The notes under the pieces are model-generated. The model saw only the letters and a program-made list of their open reading frames with translations, was not told where the DNA came from and searched no databases. Below are positions 1 through 5,026 of a stretch of 5,026 nt of DNA, in pieces. Origin of the DNA: Anaerolineales bacterium (GTDB lineage: Bacteria; Chloroflexota; Anaerolineae; Anaerolineales; VGOW01); contig CAKKQG010000274.1 of the NCBI GenBank assembly GCA_919901875.1, positions 1 to 5,026 of the forward strand, given 5' to 3'. Position 1 is the first letter of the stretch. Each line of letters begins with the position of its first letter. The translations under genes were made by a program, and so were the position numbers.

Positions 1-552
1 TATATTCTGGATGGGCGCGACGTGAGTCAGTTAGACAAAAACGAATTGGCGTCGGTGCGAAATAAAAAGATCGGGTTTGTGTTTCAGTCGTTCAACTTGT
101 TGCCGCGCATGAGCGCCTTAGCCAATGTGTCGCTGCCGATGCTTTACAACGGCGCCGGAAAATTAAGCGCGAAGGATCGGGAAGCGCGAGCGGCGCAAGC
201 ATTAGAGTCGGTGGGGCTGGGGAATCGTTTGCATCATCGCCCTAACGAACTTTCGGGCGGGCAGCAACAGCGCGTGGCGATTGCGCGGGCGTTGATCAAT
301 CAACCGGCACTCATCCTCGCCGATGAGCCGACGGGCAACCTTGATTCAAAATCGAGCGTGGACATTATGAACATCCTGCATCAACTTCACGCGCAAGGCA
401 CAACGATTGTGATGGTGACGCACGAGACCGATGTGGCGGCGCACGCTCAACGGGTGATCTGTGTGAAGGATGGCAAAGTAATCTCGGACGGGCGCGATGG
501 GCATAGCCCGTGTTTGGGACAAGCAGTTGGAGGCGGAAATGAAACTGAGTGA
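1..552 (+). CDS. ABC transporter ATP-binding protein, MacB/LolD type (5'-partial)
   Basis: This is the ATPase subunit of an ABC exporter; in the cytoplasm it would bind and hydrolyse ATP to drive the permease encoded next. The reading frame is open from base 1, so the gene starts outside the window and the GTG at 22 is internal. In the 183 visible residues the Q-loop is [10 protein letters not shown] (Gln29), the signature is LSGGQQQR (84-91), Walker B is LILADEP (104-110) followed by the D-loop TGNLDS, and the H-loop is VTHE (His141). The Walker A motif must lie to the left. The Q-loop, Walker B and D-loop wording is typical of the MacB/LolD/FtsE group, which works with FtsX-like permeases by mechanotransmission. 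The last 20 or so residues ([11 protein letters not shown] onward, Gly-rich end) are a poorly conserved tail, and the gene overlaps the permease gene by 14 bp. The family call is firm; the substrate is unknown. Confidence 0.95.
   Translation, partial: YILDGRDVSQLDKNELASVRNKKIGFVFQSFNLLPRMSALANVSLPMLYNGAGKLSAKDREARAAQALESVGLGNRLHHRPNELSGGQQQRVAIARALINQPALILADEPTGNLDSKSSVDIMNILHQLHAQGTTIVMVTHETDVAAHAQRVICVKDGKVISDGRDGHSPCLGQAVGGGNETE
529..533 (+). promoter_or_regulatory. Ribosome binding site of the permease gene
   Basis: GGAGG lies 5 nt before the ATG at 539 and inside the end of the ATPase gene. It favours ATG 539 over the in-frame ATG at 497, which has no comparable purine tract and would add 14 residues before the conserved N-terminus MKLSEIF. 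The placement suggests translational coupling of the two transporter subunits. Confidence 0.8.
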
Positions 553-1750
553 AATTTTTGACACGGCGTGGGAAGGCCTCACGCTTAACAAAGTGAGATC
601 GTTTCTCACCACGCTCGGCGTGATCATCGGCGTGGCATCGGTCATCATCATGCTGGCGGTCAGCGCCGGCGCGGAAGCCGCCATCGCCGATCAGATCAAC
701 GGCTTGGGCGCAAACTTGATCATCGTCGCGCCCATTCGCGGCGTGCCGGGCGCGGGGCGCACGTTGTTACTCGACGATGCGCTGGCGATTGAGAAACAGG
801 TTGTCGGCATCACGGGAGTCAGCGCCGAGCAGGCGCCGGCACCGCAAACGGTGAAGGCGAACAACGTCTCACTCGATTCGATCCCGCTCATCGGCACCAC
901 GTCATCATTCCCCTCCGTGCGCGATTATCCCGTTGCCACAGGACGCTACTTTAATAATGATGAGGATGAACGTAAATCGAAAGTGGTGGTGTTAGGTTCG
1001 GGGCTGGCAAAAGATTTGTTTGGTGACGAAAGTCCGTTGGGGCAAACGGTGACGATTGGCACGATCAAGTTCACGGTGATGGGCGTGATGAGTTCTAAAG
1101 GCATCGTCGCCGATGTGGATTACGACGGGCGCGTGTATCTGCCGATCTCCATTGTGTTTCAAAAATATATGCCGGAGACAACGCTCGGCGGTGATCGCGT
1201 GCGGACAATTTATATCAAAGCCGAGAGTCAAGAAAAAATTTCCAGCGTCATCACGCAGATCACATCGTTGATGGCGACACGCCACGAAGTCCCAGTGAGT
1301 AAACCCGACTTCACCGTGCAAACGCAACAAGACATCATCGCCACGCAAGAAGCCACGACGGCGGCGTTCCGCGATTTGTTGGCGTGGGTGGCGGGCGTGT
1401 CGCTCGTCGTCGGCGGTATCGGCATTATGAACATCATGCTGGTCTCGGTCACAGAGCGCACGCGCGAGATCGGTTTGCGTCAAGCGTTGGGCGCAAAACC
1501 GGCAGACGTGTTACTGCAATTTTTAATCGAAGCGGTGATCTTAAGTCTGGTCGGCGGCATCGTCGGCGTACTTGGCGGCGTGGGCGGATCGTATCTGTTC
1601 GGTTCACTGGGTTCGATGCGAACTGAAATCGTGCCGATCTCGATCCCGATCGCTTTTGGCGCCGCCGCGGCAGTGGGAATTTTCTTCGGCTACTACCCGG
1701 CGACTCGCGCGGCGCAACTGGATCCGATTGACGCGCTGAGGCGTGAATAA
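539..1750 (+). CDS. ABC transporter permease, MacB/FtsX family
   Basis: Membrane subunit of the exporter whose ATPase is encoded just upstream. It has 403 residues from ATG 539, about the usual size for a MacB-type permease without a fused ATPase. Layout: a short N-terminal amphipathic stretch with the family pattern [19 protein letters not shown]1 at about 21-44; a large extracytoplasmic domain (MacB periplasmic core type) at about 45-275; then the FtsX domain with TM2 at about 278-302, TM3 at about 327-356 and TM4 at about 366-388. Between TM2 and TM3 is the hallmark [20 protein letters not shown] (293-312) followed by LRQALGAK, the coupling region that contacts the ATPase. The C-terminus [18 protein letters not shown] is also characteristic. 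In E. coli MacB the ATPase is fused to this part; here it is separate, as in YknYZ-type systems. A membrane-fusion adaptor would be expected upstream, outside the window. The substrate cannot be told from the sequence. Two lipoprotein genes follow on the same strand. Confidence 0.95.
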   Translation: MKLSEIFDTAWEGLTLNKVRSFLTTLGVIIGVASVIIMLAVSAGAEAAIADQINGLGANLIIVAPIRGVPGAGRTLLLDDALAIEKQVVGITGVSAEQAPAPQTVKANNVSLDSIPLIGTTSSFPSVRDYPVATGRYFNNDEDERKSKVVVLGSGLAKDLFGDESPLGQTVTIGTIKFTVMGVMSSKGIVADVDYDGRVYLPISIVFQKYMPETTLGGDRVRTIYIKAESQEKISSVITQITSLMATRHEVPVSKPDFTVQTQQDIIATQEATTAAFRDLLAWVAGVSLVVGGIGIMNIMLVSVTERTREIGLRQALGAKPADVLLQFLIEAVILSLVGGIVGVLGGVGGSYLFGSLGSMRTEIVPISIPIAFGAAAAVGIFFGYYPATRAAQLDPIDALRRE

Positions 1751-1792
1751 AAAAACATGGTCATTGCGAATAAAAAAACATGGTCATTGCGA
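1745..1792 (+). repeat. 23-bp tandem duplication (2.1 copies)
   Basis: The sequence GAATAAAAAAACATGGTCAT and the 5 bases after it occur at 1745-1769 and again at 1768-1792, perfectly repeated with a 23-bp period. The first copy contains the permease stop codon TAA (1748-1750). The second runs into the left arm of the palindrome at 1783-1826, so the unit carries a partial copy of that arm (GTCATTGCGA). Slippage near the hairpin is a plausible origin. Confidence 0.9.
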
Positions 1793-1826
1793 GCGCACTT
1801 TGCGAAGCAATCTCGCTCGCAATGAC
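1783..1826. repeat. REP-like palindromic dispersed repeat
   Basis: A perfect 13-bp inverted repeat, GTCATTGCGAGCG (1783-1795) and CGCTCGCAATGAC (1814-1826), encloses an 18-nt centre. The centre holds a second small hairpin, TTGC-GAA-GCAA (1800-1810), with the heptamer GCGAAGC (1802-1808), a sequence known to form an unusually stable DNA mini-hairpin. The wording CATTGCGAG...GCGAAGCAATCTC resembles dispersed intergenic repeats that I recall from several bacterial phyla, including Chloroflexota. No T-tract follows it on the plus strand, so it is not a typical terminator for the transporter genes. It could still act on mRNA stability or as a non-autonomous REP/MITE unit. Confidence 0.75.
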
Positions 1827-1862
1827 GGCTGAGCAGTTACAACTAAAAAAGGAATCACTCAA

Positions 1863-2432
1863 ATGAAACAAACTTCTCTTCTTCTCATCATCTTCGCTCT
1901 CGCGCTTGCCGCCTGCGGTGGAACTGCAACGACTCCTGCGCCTGTGGCAGTGTCGCAAGAATTTGTCAGCGCGACGTTGGACACAACATATGAAGGCGCG
2001 CTGTCGGCGCGTAATCAACTCGCGCTTGGCGCGATCAAACTCGATGGCACGCCTAACGTCATCAATGCCAAACAAGCCGCGACGCTACTGCCCTTGTGGC
2101 AAGCGTTGCGAAGCACCACTCAAAGCGGCGGCAACGCTCAAGCCGAAGTGACCGCGCTGTTGACTCAGATCGAGCAAACCATGACTCCGAATCAATTGCA
2201 GGCGATCAAAGCCATGAAGTTAACCCAAACCGAATTTCAAGATTGGACAAAGGCAAGCGGCATCACATTGGGTAGCGGCGCAGAAGGCGGCGTCCCCGGT
2301 GCCAGTGGTGGCGCGGGGTTATCGGCGAGTGAGAAGGCAACGCGGCAGGCAACTCGCGCCAGCAGCAGCGGCGCCAGCGCCTCCACTGCCGTGGTAGATG
2401 CGGTGATCAAATATCTTGGATCGATCAAGTGA
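1863..2432 (+). CDS. Small lipoprotein of unknown function, first of two paralogues
   Basis: This encodes a 189-residue secreted lipoprotein. ATG 1863 is preceded by AAAGGAA (1847-1853). The signal peptide MKQTSLLLIIFALALAAC has a lipobox LAAC with Cys18 as the lipidated residue, so the mature protein should be anchored on the outer face of the cytoplasmic membrane. After a Thr/Pro-rich linker comes a helical core at about 40-130: SARNQLALGAIKL (48-60), TLLPLWQA (74-81) and TMTPNQLQAIKAMK (106-119). A Gly/Ala/Ser-rich low-complexity stretch (136-153) follows, then a short tail with SEKATRQATR (156-165) and a final hydrophobic helix (about 175-187). The gene is strongly similar to the lipoprotein gene downstream and follows the exporter genes on the same strand after 112 bp. 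The spaced MxPxQ motif recalls the LTxxQ repeats of Spy/CpxP envelope proteins, but that link is weak. I do not recognise a named family. A role as an accessory or substrate-contacting subunit of the exporter is inference from position. Confidence 0.88.
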   Translation: MKQTSLLLIIFALALAACGGTATTPAPVAVSQEFVSATLDTTYEGALSARNQLALGAIKLDGTPNVINAKQAATLLPLWQALRSTTQSGGNAQAEVTALLTQIEQTMTPNQLQAIKAMKLTQTEFQDWTKASGITLGSGAEGGVPGASGGAGLSASEKATRQATRASSSGASASTAVVDAVIKYLGSIK

Positions 2433-2564
2433 ACTGGATTTACGCACCTTAATCACGAATGACTCGAATAAACGAATAACACGAATTTTTGTTTTGTTTT
2501 ATTCGTCAAACTCGAAACATTCGAAACATTCGTGATGAAAATTTCCGCGGACTGCGTAAGCCCA
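2433..2564. mobile_element. MITE-like palindromic element between the lipoprotein genes
   Basis: Imperfect 12-bp terminal inverted repeats, TGGATTTACGCA (2435-2446) and TGCGTAAGCCCA (2553-2564), match at 10 of 12 positions. They enclose a further palindromic core. The direct repeat CAAGTGA flanks the element (2426-2432 and 2563-2569); the right copy overlaps the end of the inverted repeat by two bases, so the exact boundary is uncertain (130-132 bp). There is no transposase gene inside, so it would be non-autonomous. Taking out the element with one direct-repeat copy leaves AAGTGAGGAAAAAATG, in which the stop codon of the first lipoprotein gene overlaps the ribosome binding site of the second. 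That join is the best evidence for a real insertion into an older, tighter operon. Class and partner transposase are unknown. Confidence 0.65.
2452..2536. repeat. Palindromic cluster of 9-bp CGAAT/ATTCG units
   Basis: Core of the element above. The left half has four units ending in CGAAT (2452-2460, 2461-2469, 2470-2477 with 8 bp, 2478-2486). The right half has four 9-bp units, three beginning ATTCG and one ACTCG (2501-2509, 2510-2518, 2519-2527, 2528-2536). A TTTTGTTTTGTTTT spacer (2487-2500) separates them. The outermost 10 bases, ATCACGAATG and CATTCGTGAT, are perfectly complementary. Read as RNA or single-stranded DNA it would form a long interrupted hairpin. Confidence 0.85.
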
Positions 2565-2567
2565 AGT

Positions 2568-2571
2568 GAGG
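2568..2571 (+). promoter_or_regulatory. Ribosome binding site of the second lipoprotein gene
   Basis: GAGG followed by AAAAA lies 5 nt before ATG 2577. It decides the start: the in-frame GTG 2532 and ATG 2535 lie inside the palindromic element, lack a purine tract, and would put a hydrophilic 14-15-residue extension before the signal peptide. Confidence 0.75.
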
Positions 2572-2576
2572 AAAAA

Positions 2577-3173
2577 ATGAAACACCCAACGTTGTTTATT
2601 ATTTTAGCCATCGCGGCGACTGTGCTGAGCGCCTGCGCGCCAACTTCTACGGTGACGCCGACACCCGCCTCGTTAGCCGCCGCCTACATCCAAACCGATT
2701 TTAGCGATGCGGCGAGCGTGCGAAACCAATTGGCTTACGGCACGATCAAATTAGAAGGCACAGCCAACGCCGTCACTTCGGCGCAAGCCAAGACGTTGCT
2801 TCCATTGTGGCAAGCGGTTCTTACGTTGAGCGGCACATCGGAAGTGGCTACTGAAGAATTAACTGCTGTGCAGAATCAAATCATCGAAGCGATGTCGCCG
2901 ACGCAAATGCAAACGATTGGGGCGATGAAGATCAGCAATGCTACGCTGTCAACGTTTTATGCCGAGCGCGGCGTCACTCTGCCCACGCCCGCGCCTAACG
3001 TGACAAAAGTTTCGGGCGGCAGCAGCGGAGTCTCACAAGCGGATAAAGAAGCAACACGCAACGCCGCCACCGCGCTCGGCACGCCGATGAGCAGCAGCGG
3101 CGCCGGGCAAGCGGCGAAGACTCTGTTGTTTGAGGCGGTTGTGCAATTGTTGACAACACGAGCGAAGGGGTAA
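2577..3173 (+). CDS. Small lipoprotein of unknown function, second of two paralogues
   Basis: This 198-residue lipoprotein is a paralogue of the one upstream. The signal peptide MKHPTLFIILAIAATVLSAC ends in lipobox LSAC with Cys20 as the lipidated residue. A Thr/Pro linker (about 21-31) precedes the helical core. SVRNQLAYGTIKLEGT (47-62) through TLLPLWQA (73-80) is identical to the first lipoprotein at 23 of 34 positions by eye, and EAMSPTQMQTIGAMK (104-118) matches its TMTPNQLQAIKAMK. A Ser/Gly linker, SGVSQADKEATRNAAT (150-165) and a C-terminal hydrophobic helix (about 182-193) also have counterparts there, so the two share a full-length architecture and not only a domain. DNA identity is clearly lower than protein identity, so the duplication is not recent. 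A strong terminator follows 27 bp after the stop codon. Function is unknown; membership of an operon with the exporter is inferred from strand and spacing. Confidence 0.87.
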   Translation: MKHPTLFIILAIAATVLSACAPTSTVTPTPASLAAAYIQTDFSDAASVRNQLAYGTIKLEGTANAVTSAQAKTLLPLWQAVLTLSGTSEVATEELTAVQNQIIEAMSPTQMQTIGAMKISNATLSTFYAERGVTLPTPAPNVTKVSGGSSGVSQADKEATRNAATALGTPMSSSGAGQAAKTLLFEAVVQLLTTRAKG

Positions 3174-3184
3174 AGTCTTTCACT

Positions 3185-3212
3185 CTACGCTCTTGCAACT
3201 ACGCTCTGGCAA
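3185..3212 (+). repeat. 14-bp tandem duplication of the terminator's left arm
   Basis: CTACGCTCTTGCAA (3185-3198) and CTACGCTCTGGCAA (3199-3212) are adjacent and differ at one base. The second copy is part of the terminator stem; the first could pair with the same right arm with one mismatch. Confidence 0.8.
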
Positions 3213-3243
3213 CAGTTAAACTGTTGCCAGAGCGTTTTTTTTT
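3201..3243 (+). terminator. Strong rho-independent terminator after the lipoprotein genes
   Basis: A perfect 16-bp stem, ACGCTCTGGCAACAGT (3201-3216) with ACTGTTGCCAGAGCGT (3220-3235), a TAA loop, and a run of 9 T (3235-3243). It ends transcription of the plus-strand genes. Read from the opposite strand the hairpin is preceded by A's and not followed by T's, so it is a poor terminator for the converging cyclase gene, whose stop codon (3242-3244) lies at the end of the T-run. Confidence 0.95.
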
Positions 3244-5026
3244 AGGAATAGACTCTCCACACCTCAAACGTTTCTTTGTCAAACCCTTTCAGGTTTGTTT
3301 CGACACATTCTGATTTCAAGTCGCGCAATATCTCTTGCACTTCCGAGTCGTCACGCACGGCGGAGGAGAGGATGATGTCGTTCCCCGACGAGAGCTCGAC
3401 TAAACGCGAGGCGGCGTTGACCGTCGTGCCAAAATAATCGAGCCGTTCGTTGAGGTTGACGGCGATGCACGATCCATAGTGAATCCCGGCTTTGAGTTTG
3501 AGAGGGCGGGCAACAGAGTCTTGTGACATAAGTTTTTTCTGAGCGTTAAGGATCGCGCGTAACGCTGGGGCAGGGCGTTGAAAAACCGCCATCACCGCGT
3601 CGCCGATGGTTTTCACAACGGCGCCGCCTTCATCGGCGATTGCCTGTTTCAATACATCAAAGTGATCCATCACTAAACCAAAAGCGGGCGCGTCGCCGAT
3701 CTCTCGATAGAGTTGCGTGGACGATTTGAGATCGGTGAATAGGATGGTGAGACTGCCGACAGAAATTTGATCGCCCGGTCGTAACGCCTCGCTGGCAAAT
3801 AGATCGCGGAAAGTTTGCAACGCCGTCACTTCGGCGGCGGTGGTCGCCTGATCGCTCCAGGCGATTCGTTCCAAGATCAACAGATGCTCATTGCCTGTGG
3901 CGTTTTCAAGATTCAAGGTGGGGGTGAGGGCGACGCGCAATTCGTTCCCCGCCCACCCTGAGTCGGAAGCTTTCACGCTCACGGCGGCGTCACCGTGTGC
4001 TTCGGCGGCGATCAGTTGTCCGCCGTTAAGTTCGAGTGCGCGGAGTCGGTATCGCCCTTTTTCCAACGGCAGAGTCAAGGCGCGTGAGGATCGCGGCGCG
4101 ATCAATTGTTGGGCGATGATGTGTGGCGTGGTTTGCGGACCCGCCACGCAAAACTCACTTGCCTCAATAGATCGAATCGCCGGGTTGGGATGAAAAGTTA
4201 ATTCAACCGAACTTTCAAAGTTGGCGTAGAAATCTATATTGCAGGTGTCGCAATGGACAGGCATTCGCAGATCGCTCAACGTTTCGTTCTTTTGTTTTGC
4301 GCCACGACACATCGGACACAACACGTCCCACTGTAAATTAAGTAAGCCAGCCCGCGTGGCGCGCAAAAAAAGTTCCAGCACCGCGCGGCGCGACGCGCTC
4401 CAATAATCAGCGAGGGCGTAAGGGCGGATGCGGGCTAATGACATGGCGTCGCCGCGTTCAAGCGTTTCGATCAGGTGATCCACTAAAGCGCGATCTGCGC
4501 CTTGCGCCAACAAACGCTCTCGTCCCGTTTGCAATCGTTCGCGCCCGCCCGGCGCAAATTCCACTTGCGATGGAAATTCGATTGGCAAGCGTTGCAGCGA
4601 GGCAAGTTTGTCGTAGCGACGAAAAATTGTGTCGAACTGGCGGCGACTCAAAATGCCGATCTGGATCGGCGTGCTGATCAGTCCCAAGATATTTTTGGGC
4701 TTGACCCACACTTCATATACCAATCGCGTGCCGCCCTCTTCGGGGATGAGATCGGCAGATTGACGAAACGTGTCGAGAGGACCGCTTAAGTAACGCCGCA
4801 CGACTCCAAAGCGGCGCGGACGAATCCATTCAAACGGTTCCTCTTCGTATTCCAACGGCGTGCCAAATACCATCAACCGCAATCGCCGTTTGGCGTTGGC
4901 GAGCCGGTTGCCTTTGCCGAGTCGATTCTCCAGCGCGGGCAAACCGGCGTCATGGTTGAAGTGATTCGTATCGGCGACCCACGTCCATAATGCCTCGGGC
5001 TTCGATTTAAATTTCCATTCCCAACG
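3242..5026 (-). CDS. Class III adenylate cyclase with N-terminal SRPBCC-like and Cys4 regions (5'-partial)
   Basis: Makes cAMP from ATP. The frame is open to the window edge (594 visible residues, numbered from the edge), so the TTG at 4942 is internal: the codons before it read WEWKFKSKPEALWTWVADTN, a typical SRPBCC beginning. Domains: SRPBCC/START-like ligand-binding fold at 1 to about 150, with LVYEVWVKPKN near 102-112; a helical linker; then a region resembling the DUF5939-type module, with SASRRAVLELFLRATRAGLL and a Cys4 zinc ribbon (Cys237, Cys240, Cys259, Cys262) and a beta-rich part up to about 390; then the cyclase domain from about 420. Catalytic residues are all present: metal-binding Asp432 (LFTDLKSST) and Asp476 (KTIGDAVMAVF), adenine-recognising Lys472 and Asp530 (LDYFG), and Asn537 and Arg541 (VNAASRL). 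The Lys/Asp pair favours ATP over GTP. There is no hydrophobic segment, so the protein is probably cytoplasmic, with the N-terminal part sensing a lipophilic or other small ligand (inference). It converges on the lipoprotein genes and has no visible functional link with them. Confidence 0.92.
   Translation of the reverse strand, partial: RWEWKFKSKPEALWTWVADTNHFNHDAGLPALENRLGKGNRLANAKRRLRLMVFGTPLEYEEEPFEWIRPRRFGVVRRYLSGPLDTFRQSADLIPEEGGTRLVYEVWVKPKNILGLISTPIQIGILSRRQFDTIFRRYDKLASLQRLPIEFPSQVEFAPGGRERLQTGRERLLAQGADRALVDHLIETLERGDAMSLARIRPYALADYWSASRRAVLELFLRATRAGLLNLQWDVLCPMCRGAKQKNETLSDLRMPVHCDTCNIDFYANFESSVELTFHPNPAIRSIEASEFCVAGPQTTPHIIAQQLIAPRSSRALTLPLEKGRYRLRALELNGGQLIAAEAHGDAAVSVKASDSGWAGNELRVALTPTLNLENATGNEHLLILERIAWSDQATTAAEVTALQTFRDLFASEALRPGDQISVGSLTILFTDLKSSTQLYREIGDAPAFGLVMDHFDVLKQAIADEGGAVVKTIGDAVMAVFQRPAPALRAILNAQKKLMSQDSVARPLKLKAGIHYGSCIAVNLNERLDYFGTTVNAASRLVELSSGNDIILSSAVRDDSEVQEILRDLKSECVETNLKGFDKETFEVWRVYS

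Noticed and set aside
497..538. Earlier ATG for the permease
   Set aside because: It has no ribosome binding site and would lengthen the overlap with the ATPase gene to 56 bp; ATG 539 has GGAGG at the right distance and the conserved N-terminus.
992..1483. Open frame of 163 codons on the minus strand
   Set aside because: It lies wholly within the well-supported permease gene, is His/Arg-rich as expected of an antisense shadow, and has no recognisable domain.
1756..1826. Palindrome as a minus-strand terminator (hairpin, CATG, then seven T's)
   Set aside because: A 4-nt gap separates stem and T-run, and no minus-strand gene is seen that would need it; the plus direction has no T-run.
1761..2075. 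Open frame of 104 codons on the minus strand
   Set aside because: It runs antisense to the first lipoprotein's signal peptide and through the palindromic repeat; the peptide ends in the translated repeat and resembles no protein.
2452..2536. CRISPR array
   Set aside because: The units are 9 bp with no unique spacers and are arranged head to head, not as direct repeats.
2532..2576. Upstream starts (GTG 2532, ATG 2535) for the second lipoprotein
   Set aside because: They lie in the palindromic element and would bury the signal peptide behind a polar extension.
4940..4942. TTG as the cyclase start
   Set aside because: The frame stays open for 28 more codons to the window edge and these encode typical SRPBCC sequence.

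Overview
The window looks like chromosomal DNA from a free-living bacterium, most likely of the phylum Chloroflexota (Anaerolineae-like). This rests on the gene types (a split MacB-type exporter with simple lipoproteins, and a cyclase carrying SRPBCC and Cys4 regions), the moderate-to-high G+C, and short palindromic dispersed repeats between genes that I associate with that group. It is inference from style, not a database match.

Left part (1-1750): the end of an ABC ATPase gene, cut by the left edge, overlaps by 14 bp a MacB/FtsX-type permease gene. Together they form a split MacB-type transporter; its membrane-fusion adaptor, if present, would lie to the left. Middle part (1751-3243): two paralogous small lipoprotein genes follow on the same strand. 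A palindromic REP-like repeat with a 23-bp tandem duplication lies before the first. A 130-bp MITE-like element lies between the two. A very strong intrinsic terminator follows the second, so all four plus-strand genes may form one transcription unit. Right part (3242-5026): on the opposite strand, and cut by the right edge, is a multidomain class III adenylate cyclase (SRPBCC-like domain, Cys4 zinc-ribbon region, catalytic domain with all key residues). It converges on the lipoprotein genes, and its stop codon lies in the T-tract of their terminator.

Most notable are the two paralogous lipoproteins of unknown function tied to the exporter, and evidence that a small palindromic element was inserted exactly between them. 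Removing the element with one copy of a 7-bp direct repeat would leave the stop codon of the first lipoprotein overlapping the ribosome binding site of the second. The only stretches without genes are 1751-1862, 2433-2576 and 3174-3241, and the features listed largely account for all three.
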